Origin: Lentisphaeria bacterium | GTDB lineage: Bacteria > Verrucomicrobiota > Lentisphaeria > Victivallales > Victivallaceae | Assembly: GCA_018265615.1 (NCBI GenBank) | Contig: JABLYX010000041.1 | Location: 1 to 47,818, forward strand | Length of the DNA stretch: 47,818 nucleotides | Reading direction: 5' to 3' | In this document: positions 14,988 through 23,752 of the stretch, piece after piece | How the letters are laid out: each line of letters opens with the position of its first letter | Numbering within the stretch: the first letter of the stretch is position 1 | The notes under the pieces: generated by a model | The model's database searches: none | What the model was told of the DNA's origin: nothing | What the model saw: only the letters and a program-made list of their open reading frames with translations | Translations under genes and position numbers: made by a program

Positions 14988-16415
14988 ATGGATACCTGTC
15001 AGGAACTTTTGAAGAAAACCGCGGCCGCCGGCCAGGAACAGCTGCTGCGTTTCTGGAACGAACTTTCCGCCGCGGAGAAAGCGGAGCTCGCCGCGCAGAT
15101 CGAAGCGATCGATTTCACCGAGATGGCGGACCTGATCCGGAAGTATGTTCTGAACAGGCCCGAAACCGCGATTCCGGCCGACCTCGGGCCGGCTCCGTAT
15201 TTTCCGCTTGTGCCGCGCGACGCGGAGCAGGCGGAGCTTTACAGGCGCGCTTATGCGCGCGGCGTCGAGCTCCTGAAAGCCGGCAAAGTCAGCTGCCTGA
15301 CCGTCGCGGGCGGGCAGGGGACCCGGCTCGGCTTCGACGGCCCGAAGGGGACCTATCCGATCGGCCCGGTGACCGGCCGTTCGCTTTTCCGTTATTTCGC
15401 CGAATCGATCCGGCGCGCCGGGGAGAAGTACGGCAAACCGCTGACCTGGTATGTCATGACCAGCTTGCTGAACCGCGAGGCGACCGAGGCGTTTTTCAGG
15501 GAGAACCGCTTTTTCGGCCTGGCGCCGGAGCAGGTTTTCTTCTTTACGCAGGGGACGATGCCCGCATGCGGGTACGACGGCAAGCTGCTGCTCGCGACGA
15601 AGTCTTCGCTCTCTCTTTCGCCGGACGGCCACGGCGGCACACTGCTCGCGCTGCGCAAGTCCGGTGCGCTCGGCCGGATGGCGGCGGACGGGGTCGATTA
15701 TCTCTCCTATTTCCAGGTCGACAATCCGCTGGTACCGGTGGTTTCCCCGCTCTTCCTCGGGCTGCATGACCTGCAGGAGTCCGAGATGTCCGCGATCATG
15801 CTCGCCAAGACCGGCCCGTTCGAAAAGCTCGGCAACTTCTGCGTGACGAAGGGGCGCCTCGAGATCATCGAATACAGCGATCTTCCGGCCGAACTGGCCG
15901 AGAGCCGGAATCCGGACGGCTCGCTGCGCTTTATCGCCGGCAGCCCCGCGATCCACATGATTTCGCGCAGCTTCATCGAGCAGCTGACCGCCGGCGGCAG
16001 TCTGAAGCTGCCGTGGCACCGTGCCGACAAGAAGGTTCCGTATGTCGATGAAACAGGCAACCCGGTCAAGCCGGAAACGCCGAACGCGGTGAAGCTCGAA
16101 TCGTTCATCTTCGACGCGATGCCGCTTGCGAAGCGCACGATGGTGCTCGAAGGCGACCGCAGGAGTGTTTTCGCTCCGACCAAGAACCGGACCGGCGTGG
16201 ATTCGGCCGAGAGCTGCCGCGAGATGCTCATCGAGCGCGATGCGAAGTACCTTGAAGCGGCCGGTGTGAAAATCCCGCGCACCGCCGACGGGATGGTCGA
16301 TGCGAAGATCGAGCTCTCTCCGCTCGTCGCGTTCGATGCGGAAGATGTCGCGGCGTATGTCAAAGCGCACGGAATCACGGAAGTGGCCCGCGGCGCGGAA
16401 CTCAGCTTCGAGTGA
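14988..16415 (+). CDS. UDP-N-acetylglucosamine/UDP-sugar pyrophosphorylase (UDPGP family)
   Basis: A 475-residue nucleotidyltransferase joining UTP to a sugar 1-phosphate. The signature loop AGGQGTRLG with GPKGTYPIG and the metal-site DNPL are those of the eukaryote-like UAP1/UDPGP family, not of GlmU, and no acetyltransferase domain is present. UAP1-like enzymes make UDP-GlcNAc or UDP-GalNAc. Position directly before ftsW and murG, which consume UDP-GlcNAc-derived intermediates, favours a UDP-GlcNAc role; broad specificity is possible. The ATG follows GAAGGAGC. The 203-bp gap upstream has a TATATT-like element but no convincing -35. Confidence 0.88.
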   Translation: MDTCQELLKKTAAAGQEQLLRFWNELSAAEKAELAAQIEAIDFTEMADLIRKYVLNRPETAIPADLGPAPYFPLVPRDAEQAELYRRAYARGVELLKAGKVSCLTVAGGQGTRLGFDGPKGTYPIGPVTGRSLFRYFAESIRRAGEKYGKPLTWYVMTSLLNREATEAFFRENRFFGLAPEQVFFFTQGTMPACGYDGKLLLATKSSLSLSPDGHGGTLLALRKSGALGRMAADGVDYLSYFQVDNPLVPVVSPLFLGLHDLQESEMSAIMLAKTGPFEKLGNFCVTKGRLEIIEYSDLPAELAESRNPDGSLRFIAGSPAIHMISRSFIEQLTAGGSLKLPWHRADKKVPYVDETGNPVKPETPNAVKLESFIFDAMPLAKRTMVLEGDRRSVFAPTKNRTGVDSAESCREMLIERDAKYLEAAGVKIPRTADGMVDAKIELSPLVAFDAEDVAAYVKAHGITEVARGAELSFE

Positions 16416-16428
16416 CGGGAGGCCGCGA

Positions 16429-17673
16429 TTGAGGAGCTTCTTCCTGAACGATGAGCCTTCCGCCCCGGTGGAGCTCGACACGCGCGAGAGCGCCGCGTCG
16501 CTGAGCGCGATGCACGGGCTTCTGCTCGTCGTCACGCTGATTGTCGTCTTCGGGTTGACCATGCTCTATTCGGCCAGCTTCAACACCGATGGACTCAAAT
16601 ATTTCCGCAACCAGATCATCTGGGCGGCGATGGGGGGCTTCGGCGGCGCGGCCGTGTTCATGATCGGCTACCGCAAGCTTGCGTCGTGGAGCGTGCTCCT
16701 GATGGGCGGGGCGTTTCTTCTGCTGCTCATTGCGGCGTTCTGCTTCCCCGCGATCAACGGTGCGAACCGCTGGATCAAGTTCCGGCTGCCGGGACTGGAG
16801 ATGACGCTCCAACCCTCTGAATTCGCGAAGATCGCGGTCGCGCTTTTCGTCGCGAAGTACTGTTCGGAAAACATCCGCACGTTCAACCAATTGCGTGGAA
16901 AGCGCGGCATCTTCCCGCTGCTCGGCATTGCCGGGGCGGTCATCTGCGGCATCTTGATCGGCCGGGACTTCGGCACGACCGCGCTGGTCATGACGGTCGC
17001 CGTCGCGATCGCGGTGATGGCGGGGCTGCGTTGGTACTACCTGGCGATTCCGGCGGCATTTGCGGGGCTCGCCGCGCTCTACGTCGTTCTGTTCGACTCG
17101 AACCGGCTCGGGCGGGTCACTACCTTTCTGCGCCCGGAGGAGATGCGCGAGGGCGGCGGCTACCAGCTGTGGAACTCGCTGTTGGCATTCGGTTCCGGCG
17201 GCTGGACCGGAGTCGGCTTCATGGAGAGCCGGCTGAAGCAGAAATACCTGCCGGAGCAGCACACCGACTTCATCCTGTCGGTCGTGGGGGAGGAGCTCGG
17301 GCTGCTCGGCATGCTCGGCGTACTTGCGCTGTATGCTTTTTTCACCTGGTGCGGGCTGCGCATCAGCATGAATTCGCGTTCGCGGCTCGGGATGCTGCTC
17401 GGCTGCGGGCTGACGCTCGGCATCACGCTTCAGGCGGTGATCAACATCGCTGTGGTGACCGGCTCCGCGCCGACGAAGGGAATGCCCGCGGCGTTCATCA
17501 GCTACGGCGGCAGCAATATCATGGCAAGCCTGATTGCGGTGGGAATCCTCGCCTCAATCGCATTCGACAACGCGTACCCGAATTACAACACACAGTATAT
17601 GAACGCGATTCGCACGAAGCTCTCTTTCCTGCCGTGGAACCGCCAGTTCCGGAAACGCAAAGAGGAGCTATGA
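16429..17673 (+). CDS. ftsW: Septal peptidoglycan glycosyltransferase FtsW (SEDS family)
   Basis: A 414-residue SEDS protein that polymerises lipid II at the division septum. About ten hydrophobic helices are seen. Family motifs include NGANRWI with LQPSEFAKIAV, the central RDFGTT, LPEQHTDFILSVVGEELG and the terminal SYGGSNIMASLIAVGIL. Pairing with murG argues for FtsW rather than RodA. I place the start at TTG 16429, 6 nt after GGGAGG (16417-16422), 13 nt past the previous stop; the first ATG (16510) would remove the cytosolic N-terminus. It overlaps murG by ATGA. Confidence 0.93.
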   Translation: MRSFFLNDEPSAPVELDTRESAASLSAMHGLLLVVTLIVVFGLTMLYSASFNTDGLKYFRNQIIWAAMGGFGGAAVFMIGYRKLASWSVLLMGGAFLLLLIAAFCFPAINGANRWIKFRLPGLEMTLQPSEFAKIAVALFVAKYCSENIRTFNQLRGKRGIFPLLGIAGAVICGILIGRDFGTTALVMTVAVAIAVMAGLRWYYLAIPAAFAGLAALYVVLFDSNRLGRVTTFLRPEEMREGGGYQLWNSLLAFGSGGWTGVGFMESRLKQKYLPEQHTDFILSVVGEELGLLGMLGVLALYAFFTWCGLRISMNSRSRLGMLLGCGLTLGITLQAVINIAVVTGSAPTKGMPAAFISYGGSNIMASLIAVGILASIAFDNAYPNYNTQYMNAIRTKLSFLPWNRQFRKRKEEL

Positions 17674-18800
17674 AACTGGAACGACTCGCAATCGCCTGCG
17701 GCGGGACCGGCGGGCACTTCTACCCCGGGCTTTCCGTCGCGCGCACGCTGCGGAGCCGTGGCGGAGAGGCGATTCTGCTGCTCTCCGGCGTGAATTCGGT
17801 AAAGCAGAAGGCGATTGCGGAGTCCTGTGGCGTTCCCGCTATTGCACTGCCGCGGATGCCGTCCCCGCGGGGGGTCGGGTCCGCTTTCGCATTCGGCTGC
17901 GGCGCGCTCGGCGGGCTGCGGGCGTCGCACCGCGAATTGCGGGGCTTCCGCCCGCAGGCGTTGCTCGGGATGGGCTCTTTTACCTCGCTGCCGCCGATCC
18001 TTGCCGCGCGTTGGCGGCGGGTCCCGCTGTTCCTGCACGACGGTAATGCGCGGATCGGCAGGGCGAACCGCTTTTTCAGCTCCGGTTCGGAGCTGTTGGC
18101 GACGGCGTTCCCGCCCTGCAACGCGGAGAAGTGCCGCTGCGAGGTGCTTGTGACCGGCATGCCGCTGCGTCCCGAGCTCGAGGCGTCGGCGGGGATCTCG
18201 CGCGCTGAAGCGATCGGCGGACTGGGGCGGCTTTTCGGCGTGGAGCTCGACTCCGGTGTGCCGACCATCCTTGTGTTCGGCGGCAGCCAGGGGGCGTCGA
18301 TTTTCAATGAGACGGTTCCGGCGGCGCTGCGGAAACTGCAGGGGCGCCGGGAGTTTCAGGTGCTCCACCTCGCGGGGCCGAAGAAGCTCGACGAGGTGAA
18401 GGACGCGTACGGGGATGTCCCGTTCCCGACGCTGCTGCTTGAGGCGAGCGACCGGATGGAGCTGTTCCTCGGCGCGGCGGATCTGGTGGTCTGCCGTTCC
18501 GGGGGCAGCACGGTCGCGGAGCTGTCGCGTTTCGGGAAGGCGTCGGTCCTGATCCCGTATCCGTACGCGGCGGAGGGCCATCAGCACGACAATGCACGCG
18601 TCCTCGCGGAGTCCGGCGCGGCCGAGCTCCTGCCGAACGCGGAATGCACGCCGGAACGGCTTGAGGCGCTGTTCGACCGCCTCCTTGCCGCGCCGGAGGC
18701 GCTGAAGGAGCGCGGAAGCCGCGCGGCGGAATTTTCGGTTCCCGGGGCGGCGGAGCGTCTGCTCGCGGAAATATCAAACCGGCTGCGGGAGCAGTCATGA
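17670..18800 (+). CDS. murG: MurG: undecaprenyl-PP-MurNAc-pentapeptide GlcNAc transferase
   Basis: A 376-residue GT28 enzyme adding GlcNAc from UDP-GlcNAc to lipid I, giving lipid II. The N-terminal glycine loop GGTGGH is at 11-16; GMGSFTSLPPILAA, FGGSQGASIFN, VVCRSGGSTVAELSRFGK and IPYPYAAEGHQHDNA match the family loops of both Rossmann domains. The usual HEQN motif reads HDGN. The ATG overlaps the ftsW TGA. With the preceding pyrophosphorylase and ftsW it forms a substrate-to-polymer sequence. Other mur genes are not in the window. Confidence 0.95.
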   Translation: MKLERLAIACGGTGGHFYPGLSVARTLRSRGGEAILLLSGVNSVKQKAIAESCGVPAIALPRMPSPRGVGSAFAFGCGALGGLRASHRELRGFRPQALLGMGSFTSLPPILAARWRRVPLFLHDGNARIGRANRFFSSGSELLATAFPPCNAEKCRCEVLVTGMPLRPELEASAGISRAEAIGGLGRLFGVELDSGVPTILVFGGSQGASIFNETVPAALRKLQGRREFQVLHLAGPKKLDEVKDAYGDVPFPTLLLEASDRMELFLGAADLVVCRSGGSTVAELSRFGKASVLIPYPYAAEGHQHDNARVLAESGAAELLPNAECTPERLEALFDRLLAAPEALKERGSRAAEFSVPGAAERLLAEISNRLREQS

Positions 18801-18831
18801 CATACACAGGCCCAGAAACTTCAGGAAAATC

Positions 18832-19194
18832 ATGAGAAGATTCATCACAATTTGTCTGTTGGTCGCTTTCATCACCACATTTTTCCCGATGCCGGAGGCG
18901 AAAGCGATCGACCCGGTCACGCTGGCGATTCTCGCGCCCATCGCAGTGAAGGTGGCGGAGAGGTCCGCGCCTTACGTCTACCGCGGTATTTACAACGCGG
19001 GGCGCTGCCTTTTCAAGATGGGGAAGGATGTCTTTGAATTTTTCCTGGTCCCGTACGGACTCGGCTACATGTGCTTCGGCAGCTTCAGGCGGGGGTTGGT
19101 TTACACGATCCGGGGAGGGATCGCCCCCGGCAAGCTCATTGTCCACACGCTGCTCCTGCCGGTGATGCTCTTCGGCGTGAACATCAACATCTGA
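18832..19194 (+). CDS. Small exported hypothetical protein
   Basis: A 120-residue protein with a signal peptide (MRRFITICLLVAFITTFFP up to about AKA) and a hydrophobic, glycine- and aromatic-rich remainder, including FFLVPYGLGYMCFGSFRRG and a final hydrophobic stretch VHTLLLPVMLFGVNINI. This could be a small membrane-associated or outer-membrane protein. I do not recognise a family. It is 31 nt after murG and 9 nt before the DUF721 gene, so it belongs to the envelope unit. Confidence 0.65.
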   Translation: MRRFITICLLVAFITTFFPMPEAKAIDPVTLAILAPIAVKVAERSAPYVYRGIYNAGRCLFKMGKDVFEFFLVPYGLGYMCFGSFRRGLVYTIRGGIAPGKLIVHTLLLPVMLFGVNINI

Positions 19195-19203
19195 GTCGGC
19201 GCC

Positions 19204-19620
19204 ATGGCTCTTTCGCGCAGGGAACAGTTCAAACGCCGCCGCGAGCTCCTGCCGCTGCTGCGCAGCTGGTACGGGCGCGAACGCGGCAGCCTTGAGATGA
19301 TGGCGCATTCGCCGGATGCGGTCAATGCAGCCGAGGTGATGCAGGAACTGTGTGAGAACCTGATCGACCGCGATGTCGCGCTCTTCATCACGATCGACAC
19401 GCACTGGAAGGAGATCATTCCGGGGAAACTGGCCGCATGCGCGAAGCCGGCGCGTTTCCGGGAGGGGGTCCTTTATCTTGAAGTGCGCCACAGCGCCCTG
19501 ATCCGTGAGCTGACTCCGTCGCTGGATCTGTTTCTCGCGCGGATCGCGACGGCGGTCGGCGAGGGGGAGTGCAAAGAGATACGGCTGGTTCCCGCCGGGA
19601 GCCTTTCCAGAAAGAGATGA
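19204..19620 (+). CDS. DUF721/DciA-like protein
   Basis: 138 residues. The C-terminal portion matches the DUF721 (DciA) pattern: a Trp-containing stretch with IPGKLAACAKPARFREGVLY, then LEVRHSALIRELTPSLDLF and a final basic strand region ECKEIRLV. DciA proteins load or support the replicative helicase DnaB in bacteria lacking DnaC; here the N-terminus is basic and helical. Family call by pattern is moderate. It overlaps gmhB by ATGA and is an odd guest in an envelope operon, although DUF721 genes often sit beside unrelated housekeeping genes. Confidence 0.7.
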   Translation: MALSRREQFKRRRELLPLLRSWYGRERGSLEMMAHSPDAVNAAEVMQELCENLIDRDVALFITIDTHWKEIIPGKLAACAKPARFREGVLYLEVRHSALIRELTPSLDLFLARIATAVGEGECKEIRLVPAGSLSRKR

Positions 19621-20180
19621 GTATGAACAAAGCGTTTTTTCTCGACCGGGACGGGGTGGTCAACGAAGAGGTCGATTACCTGTCCGACCCGGACCAGGTG
19701 GTGATTCTGCCGGGCGTTGCGCCTGCTCTCCGCAGGCTGCGGGAGGCGGGTTTTCTGGCGGTCGTGGTGACGAACCAGTCCGGCGTGGCGCGCGGTATGT
19801 ACGGCGAAGCGGATGTGCTGGCGGTCCATGAGCGAATCCGCGAGCTGCTGGCGGCCGAAGGCGCCGGGATCGACCGCTTCTACTACTGCCCGCACCATGC
19901 GAAATACGGTTCCCCGTGCAGCTGCCGCAAGCCGCAGCCCGGGATGCTGCTGGCCGCGTGCCGCGACCTCGACATCGACCCGGCCCGTTCCGCGATGGTC
20001 GGCGACCGGCTGAGCGACGTCGCCGCCGGGCGCGCGGCCGGATGCCGCGCCTGCTATCTCGTGAAGACCGGGTACGGCCTCGAGGTCATCCGGAATGAGG
20101 ATATCGCCGGGATCGATGTGGCGGAGAATCTCTCCGATGCGGTCGAACGGTTCCTGAAACGGGAGCGGGGCGAAGCATGA
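19617..20180 (+). CDS. gmhB: D-glycero-D-manno-heptose 1,7-bisphosphate 7-phosphatase
   Basis: A 187-residue HAD-superfamily phosphatase for the ADP-heptose pathway of LPS inner core. The nucleophile motif is DRDGVVN (from residue 10), motif II is VTNQSG, motif III includes CRKPQPGML and motif IV is MVGDRLSDVAAG. The zinc-binding insertion CPHHAKYGSPCSC is diagnostic of GmhB versus the related histidinol phosphatase. The ATG at 19617 overlaps the previous stop (ATGA); ATG 19623 is equally possible. It overlaps the transporter gene downstream. Together with lptG it indicates heptose-containing LPS. Confidence 0.93.
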   Translation: MSMNKAFFLDRDGVVNEEVDYLSDPDQVVILPGVAPALRRLREAGFLAVVVTNQSGVARGMYGEADVLAVHERIRELLAAEGAGIDRFYYCPHHAKYGSPCSCRKPQPGMLLAACRDLDIDPARSAMVGDRLSDVAAGRAAGCRACYLVKTGYGLEVIRNEDIAGIDVAENLSDAVERFLKRERGEA

Positions 20181-21091
20181 TGCAGCATCTGCGCACTTCG
20201 GCGATGATTGCGGCGTTCATCCTCGGTTACGTCTGTCCGTGGGCCTCGTCGCTGAACTGGCTGATCCGCTGGCTCATCGTCGCGATGATGTTTCTTGTGT
20301 TTCTGCAGGTGAAGGTCACATGGCGGGCGGTCCGTCTCGCGCACCTGAAGATTCTCGCCGCGAACGTCGCGATCGGCATGGGGTGCTGGTTCCTGTTCCG
20401 GCTGTTCGGCAGCGACGAACTCGCGCAGGCTGCATTCTTCACGGGGATCACGCCGACGGCGACGGCGGCGGCGGTCATCATCCATCTGCTCGGCGGCCGG
20501 GTCGATTTCGCGGTCAGCGCGTTTCTCGCGACGAATTTCGGGATGGCGGTGCTGTTCCCGTTCCTGATCCCCGTGGTGATCGGCAACCCGGCGCCGGGCG
20601 TGTTCATGGAGGTGGTGAAGAGCCTGCTTGTCGTGATCGGGGTCCCGCTTGCCGCGGCGATTCCGGTACGGCTGCTGTACAAGCACGCGACCGAGTTGCC
20701 GAAGAAGCTCAGGAACGTCTCATTTTTCCTCTGGGTGGGCGCAATTTTCCTCATCATAGCGAATGCGTCGGCGTACCTGCACTCGCAGGCGCACCTGTCG
20801 AAGACGGTTCTGGCGGAGGTCGCGGCGATATCGCTGGGAATCTGCATATTCAATTTCTGGGTCGGGCAGTTCCTCGGCGGAAAGAGGTTCCGGCGCGAAG
20901 CGAGCCAGGTGCTCGGGCAGAAGAACACAACGCTCACGATCTACCTCGCGCTCGCATACGCGAACCCGCTGGTTGCTCTGGGGCCGACCTTCTATGTCCT
21001 CTGGCACAACGGCTGGAACACCTGGCAGCTTCATATGTACGGGCGCAGGAAACACCTGCGGGAGTCGAAACGGAAAAACGGGGCGTCGTGA
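20177..21091 (+). CDS. Bile acid:sodium symporter (BASS) family transporter
   Basis: A 304-residue protein of about nine or ten hydrophobic helices. The segments TGITPTATAAAVIIHLLGG, ATNFGMAVLFPFLIPVV and GQKNTTLTIYLALAYANPL fit the core and crossover helices of BASS-family carriers, which import organic anions with sodium. The substrate is unknown; bile acids are not implied. It overlaps gmhB by ATGA and is followed after 28 nt by a sensor kinase. It has a basic C-terminal tail. Confidence 0.78.
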   Translation: MMQHLRTSAMIAAFILGYVCPWASSLNWLIRWLIVAMMFLVFLQVKVTWRAVRLAHLKILAANVAIGMGCWFLFRLFGSDELAQAAFFTGITPTATAAAVIIHLLGGRVDFAVSAFLATNFGMAVLFPFLIPVVIGNPAPGVFMEVVKSLLVVIGVPLAAAIPVRLLYKHATELPKKLRNVSFFLWVGAIFLIIANASAYLHSQAHLSKTVLAEVAAISLGICIFNFWVGQFLGGKRFRREASQVLGQKNTTLTIYLALAYANPLVALGPTFYVLWHNGWNTWQLHMYGRRKHLRESKRKNGAS

Positions 21092-21119
21092 CCGCCCGGG
21101 GAGAGCGAAGGAGCCGGAT

Positions 21120-23045
21120 ATGGAACATTTTCATGCGCTTTTGCTGACGTTTCTGGAGATGACCTTCATCTTCGTCGGGCTCGGGCTGCTGTACAGCCAG
21201 CGGCGCACGATCGGCAACGCGCCGTTCTATATGTCGCTCGGGCTGCTGCTGCTGTTCTCGCACCTCATCAGCGCGGCGGAGATCCGGACGGCGCTGGTCG
21301 GATCATTCGATTTCGAAGTCGGGCGCATTGTGGTTTTTCTGCCGATCCTGGCCGCGTACCTTATGGTCTACATCACGGAGGGGACGCTCGCCGCGCAGCG
21401 CATCATCATCGGCGCGGCGGTGCTGTTCGGGCTCTATCTCTACCTCGGCGAGCTGACCCGGCTGCAATGCAACTGGTACGGTTTCTCCCTCACGAGCGGG
21501 ACGGAGGCGATCACGTTGGACAGCCTGCTCGGCGGCAGCCGCAATTCGATGAACGCGCTTGCGCTCGCGCATCTGTTCGACTTTCTGGTCCTGCCGATCG
21601 CGTACACCCGGCTGAAGAACTTCGGGCTCGGGCGTTTTAATGCGATTCTGGCCGCGATGCTGACCTCGCTGCTGCTGGGAGCCGTGCTCTCGCAGGCGGT
21701 TGCGCTGGCTTACGGGATTCCGTCCCCCTTCTTCAACGGGAACTTCGTGGCGCGGCTGGTCGCGGGGGGATGGCTCGCGGCGCTGTTGGCGATCTACCTG
21801 AGCAAGATTGAGGTGGACGTCCGTTCCGGCAGCAAGAGCCCGCTGGACATCCTTTTCGCATTCGTCGGCAGCTACGGCAGGTCGAAGGAGCTTGAAGCGA
21901 ACCTGCGGGAGTGGACGGACCGCTACCGGCTCGTGCTCGAGAACGCGGGCGAGATGATCGTGATGCTGAGCCGCGACGGGCGGATCCTCGATGCGAATTA
22001 CTCCGCGGCGAGGCTGCTCGGCAGCGAAAACCCCGGCGAGCTCACGAACCGGATGCTTTTCCCACGCATGCGGATCCTCGACCGGCCCGAGCTGAAGCTC
22101 GGCGGCGAGCTGGATTCCCCGGTGCGGTTCCAGTGCCGCCTCGACGAGAACCTGCCGACGGGGAAGCTGCTGAGCTGTTCTCTTTCGCCGATCCGGGCGC
22201 GCGGGCAGCTGCTGCTCGTGCTGATCGGGCGCGACGTCACCGAAGAGAGCCGCCTTGCCGAAGAGAAGGCGCGGCTGGCCGAGCAGCTTGTGCACTCCCA
22301 GCGGATCGAGGCGCTCGGCATGCTGGCGGGCGGAATCGCGCACGATTTCAACAATTACATCCACGCGATCCTCGGCCATGTCGATGTGATCAATTTTCTT
22401 CACCAGCCGGACAATCCAGAGGTGGTTGACCATCTCGAAAAGATCTCCACGATCGCGGAGCAGGCCGGCAACCTGACCAGCCAGCTGCTCGGCTTTGCGC
22501 GCAAGGGGAAATACCAGGTGACGGACCTCGATCTGAAGCAGGTGCTCGGGAACAGCCTCGGGCTCCTCGGGCCGCGCAAGCAGCGCGACCTCTCGGTCTC
22601 CGTCGAGGTTCCGGCGGATCTGGGCCCGGTCCGGGCCGACGCGCTGCAGCTCCAGCAGGTCATGCTGAATCTGATGATCAACGCGATCGATGCGATGGAG
22701 GGCAACCCGGGCGAGCAGATTCTGACGATTGCCGCCGGCCCCGCCGCGGACTCCCCGGTTCCGCTTGAGCCGCCGCAGGAGCGCGGCAAAGTCGACCCGG
22801 CGGATTATCTGTATATCCGCGTCTCCGACAACGGCAGCGGCATGAGCGGAGAAACGCGCAAGAAGCTGTTCGAGCCGTTTTTCACGACCAAGCCGGTCGG
22901 GCAGGGAACCGGCATGGGGCTTGCGATGGTCTACGGCATCATCACGAACCATCAGGGGTGGATCCAGCTTGAGAGCGAGCCGGGCAGGGGGACGAGCTTC
23001 TACCTCTTTCTGCCGTTCGGCGGACGCGGGGAGGCGAAGGGGTGA
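21120..23045 (+). CDS. Membrane sensor histidine kinase with PAS domain
   Basis: 641 residues. Residues 1 to about 240 form roughly seven membrane helices resembling, by eye, the VUT/queuosine-precursor-transporter-like sensor module found on some kinases. A PAS domain spans about 265-380, then a short coiled coil (EESRLAEEKARLAEQL). The H-box GIAHDFNN has the phosphorylated His at 408; N, G1, F and G2 boxes follow (LMINAIDAM, VSDNGSGM, FEPFFTTK, GTGMGLAMVYGI). The kinase core is of the NtrB/FixL-like HisKA class. There is no receiver domain, and no response regulator is adjacent, so it is an orphan kinase. It overlaps the UPF0489 gene by GTGA. Confidence 0.92.
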   Translation: MEHFHALLLTFLEMTFIFVGLGLLYSQRRTIGNAPFYMSLGLLLLFSHLISAAEIRTALVGSFDFEVGRIVVFLPILAAYLMVYITEGTLAAQRIIIGAAVLFGLYLYLGELTRLQCNWYGFSLTSGTEAITLDSLLGGSRNSMNALALAHLFDFLVLPIAYTRLKNFGLGRFNAILAAMLTSLLLGAVLSQAVALAYGIPSPFFNGNFVARLVAGGWLAALLAIYLSKIEVDVRSGSKSPLDILFAFVGSYGRSKELEANLREWTDRYRLVLENAGEMIVMLSRDGRILDANYSAARLLGSENPGELTNRMLFPRMRILDRPELKLGGELDSPVRFQCRLDENLPTGKLLSCSLSPIRARGQLLLVLIGRDVTEESRLAEEKARLAEQLVHSQRIEALGMLAGGIAHDFNNYIHAILGHVDVINFLHQPDNPEVVDHLEKISTIAEQAGNLTSQLLGFARKGKYQVTDLDLKQVLGNSLGLLGPRKQRDLSVSVEVPADLGPVRADALQLQQVMLNLMINAIDAMEGNPGEQILTIAAGPAADSPVPLEPPQERGKVDPADYLYIRVSDNGSGMSGETRKKLFEPFFTTKPVGQGTGMGLAMVYGIITNHQGWIQLESEPGRGTSFYLFLPFGGRGEAKG

Positions 23046-23752
23046 TCCGGGTCGTCGCCGAGCATCATCAGGCGCTTGCGGAGTGGGCGCGCTATCGCCG
23101 GGAATTGAATTCCGCTCCCGCGCTCCTGACGTTCGACCACCATACCGATACGCTGCCGGCGTTCGGGCGCGCCGCGGCGGATGAGGCGGAGCGGCGGCGG
23201 CTGGTCGCAGCGTTTGATTTCCGCTCCGATGCGTCGATTGCGGAGGCGCTTCTGCGGCTGCGGCACGATGAGCATATCGATCTCGCGTTGCGCGGCGGAG
23301 TCGTGAGCCGCTCCGTGATCATCGCCCATGCGGACCACCCCGGCTGTGCGAACGAGAAAATCCGGGTCGTATGCGATCGGAGCTGGCCGGAACTGCAGGA
23401 GCTGCTGAATGATCCGGCGCGGTTCGGGCCGCTTGCGGGAGAGGTGTTTGAGAGCGGTTTCCTGCGGGAACGGCTTTCGGAGGCGGAATTCGAGCCGGAA
23501 CCGGGATTCATTTTCGACCTTGACCTCGACTATCTGCTTGTCTCCCGTGCGCTGGAGCCGGCTGACGGGGCGGTGCTTGGCGGGCTGCTGCGGCGGGCGG
23601 GTCTGGTCACGGTGTCGCTCGAGGCGGACTGGGTCAGGCTGCTGCGGGCCGAGCCCGGTGTGACCGCTGCTTCCCTCTGCGAAGCGTTCCGGCGCCTTTA
23701 TGAAGAGGCGCGTTCCGGAGGGAAAAAGCGCAACAATTCCTCGAAAATGTGA
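23042..23752 (+). CDS. UPF0489-family protein (arginase/deacetylase-like fold)
   Basis: A 236-residue protein starting at GTG, which overlaps the kinase stop codon. The pattern VVAEHHQALAEW, LLTFDHHTDTLP and later FDLDLDYLL matches UPF0489, whose D-x-H and D-x-D residues resemble the bimetal site of ureohydrolases and histone deacetylases. Catalytic activity in this family is not established to my knowledge. The strict overlap with the kinase and with lptG means all three are co-translated. An amidohydrolase acting on an envelope metabolite would be a guess. Confidence 0.7.
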   Translation: MIRVVAEHHQALAEWARYRRELNSAPALLTFDHHTDTLPAFGRAAADEAERRRLVAAFDFRSDASIAEALLRLRHDEHIDLALRGGVVSRSVIIAHADHPGCANEKIRVVCDRSWPELQELLNDPARFGPLAGEVFESGFLRERLSEAEFEPEPGFIFDLDLDYLLVSRALEPADGAVLGGLLRRAGLVTVSLEADWVRLLRAEPGVTAASLCEAFRRLYEEARSGGKKRNNSSKM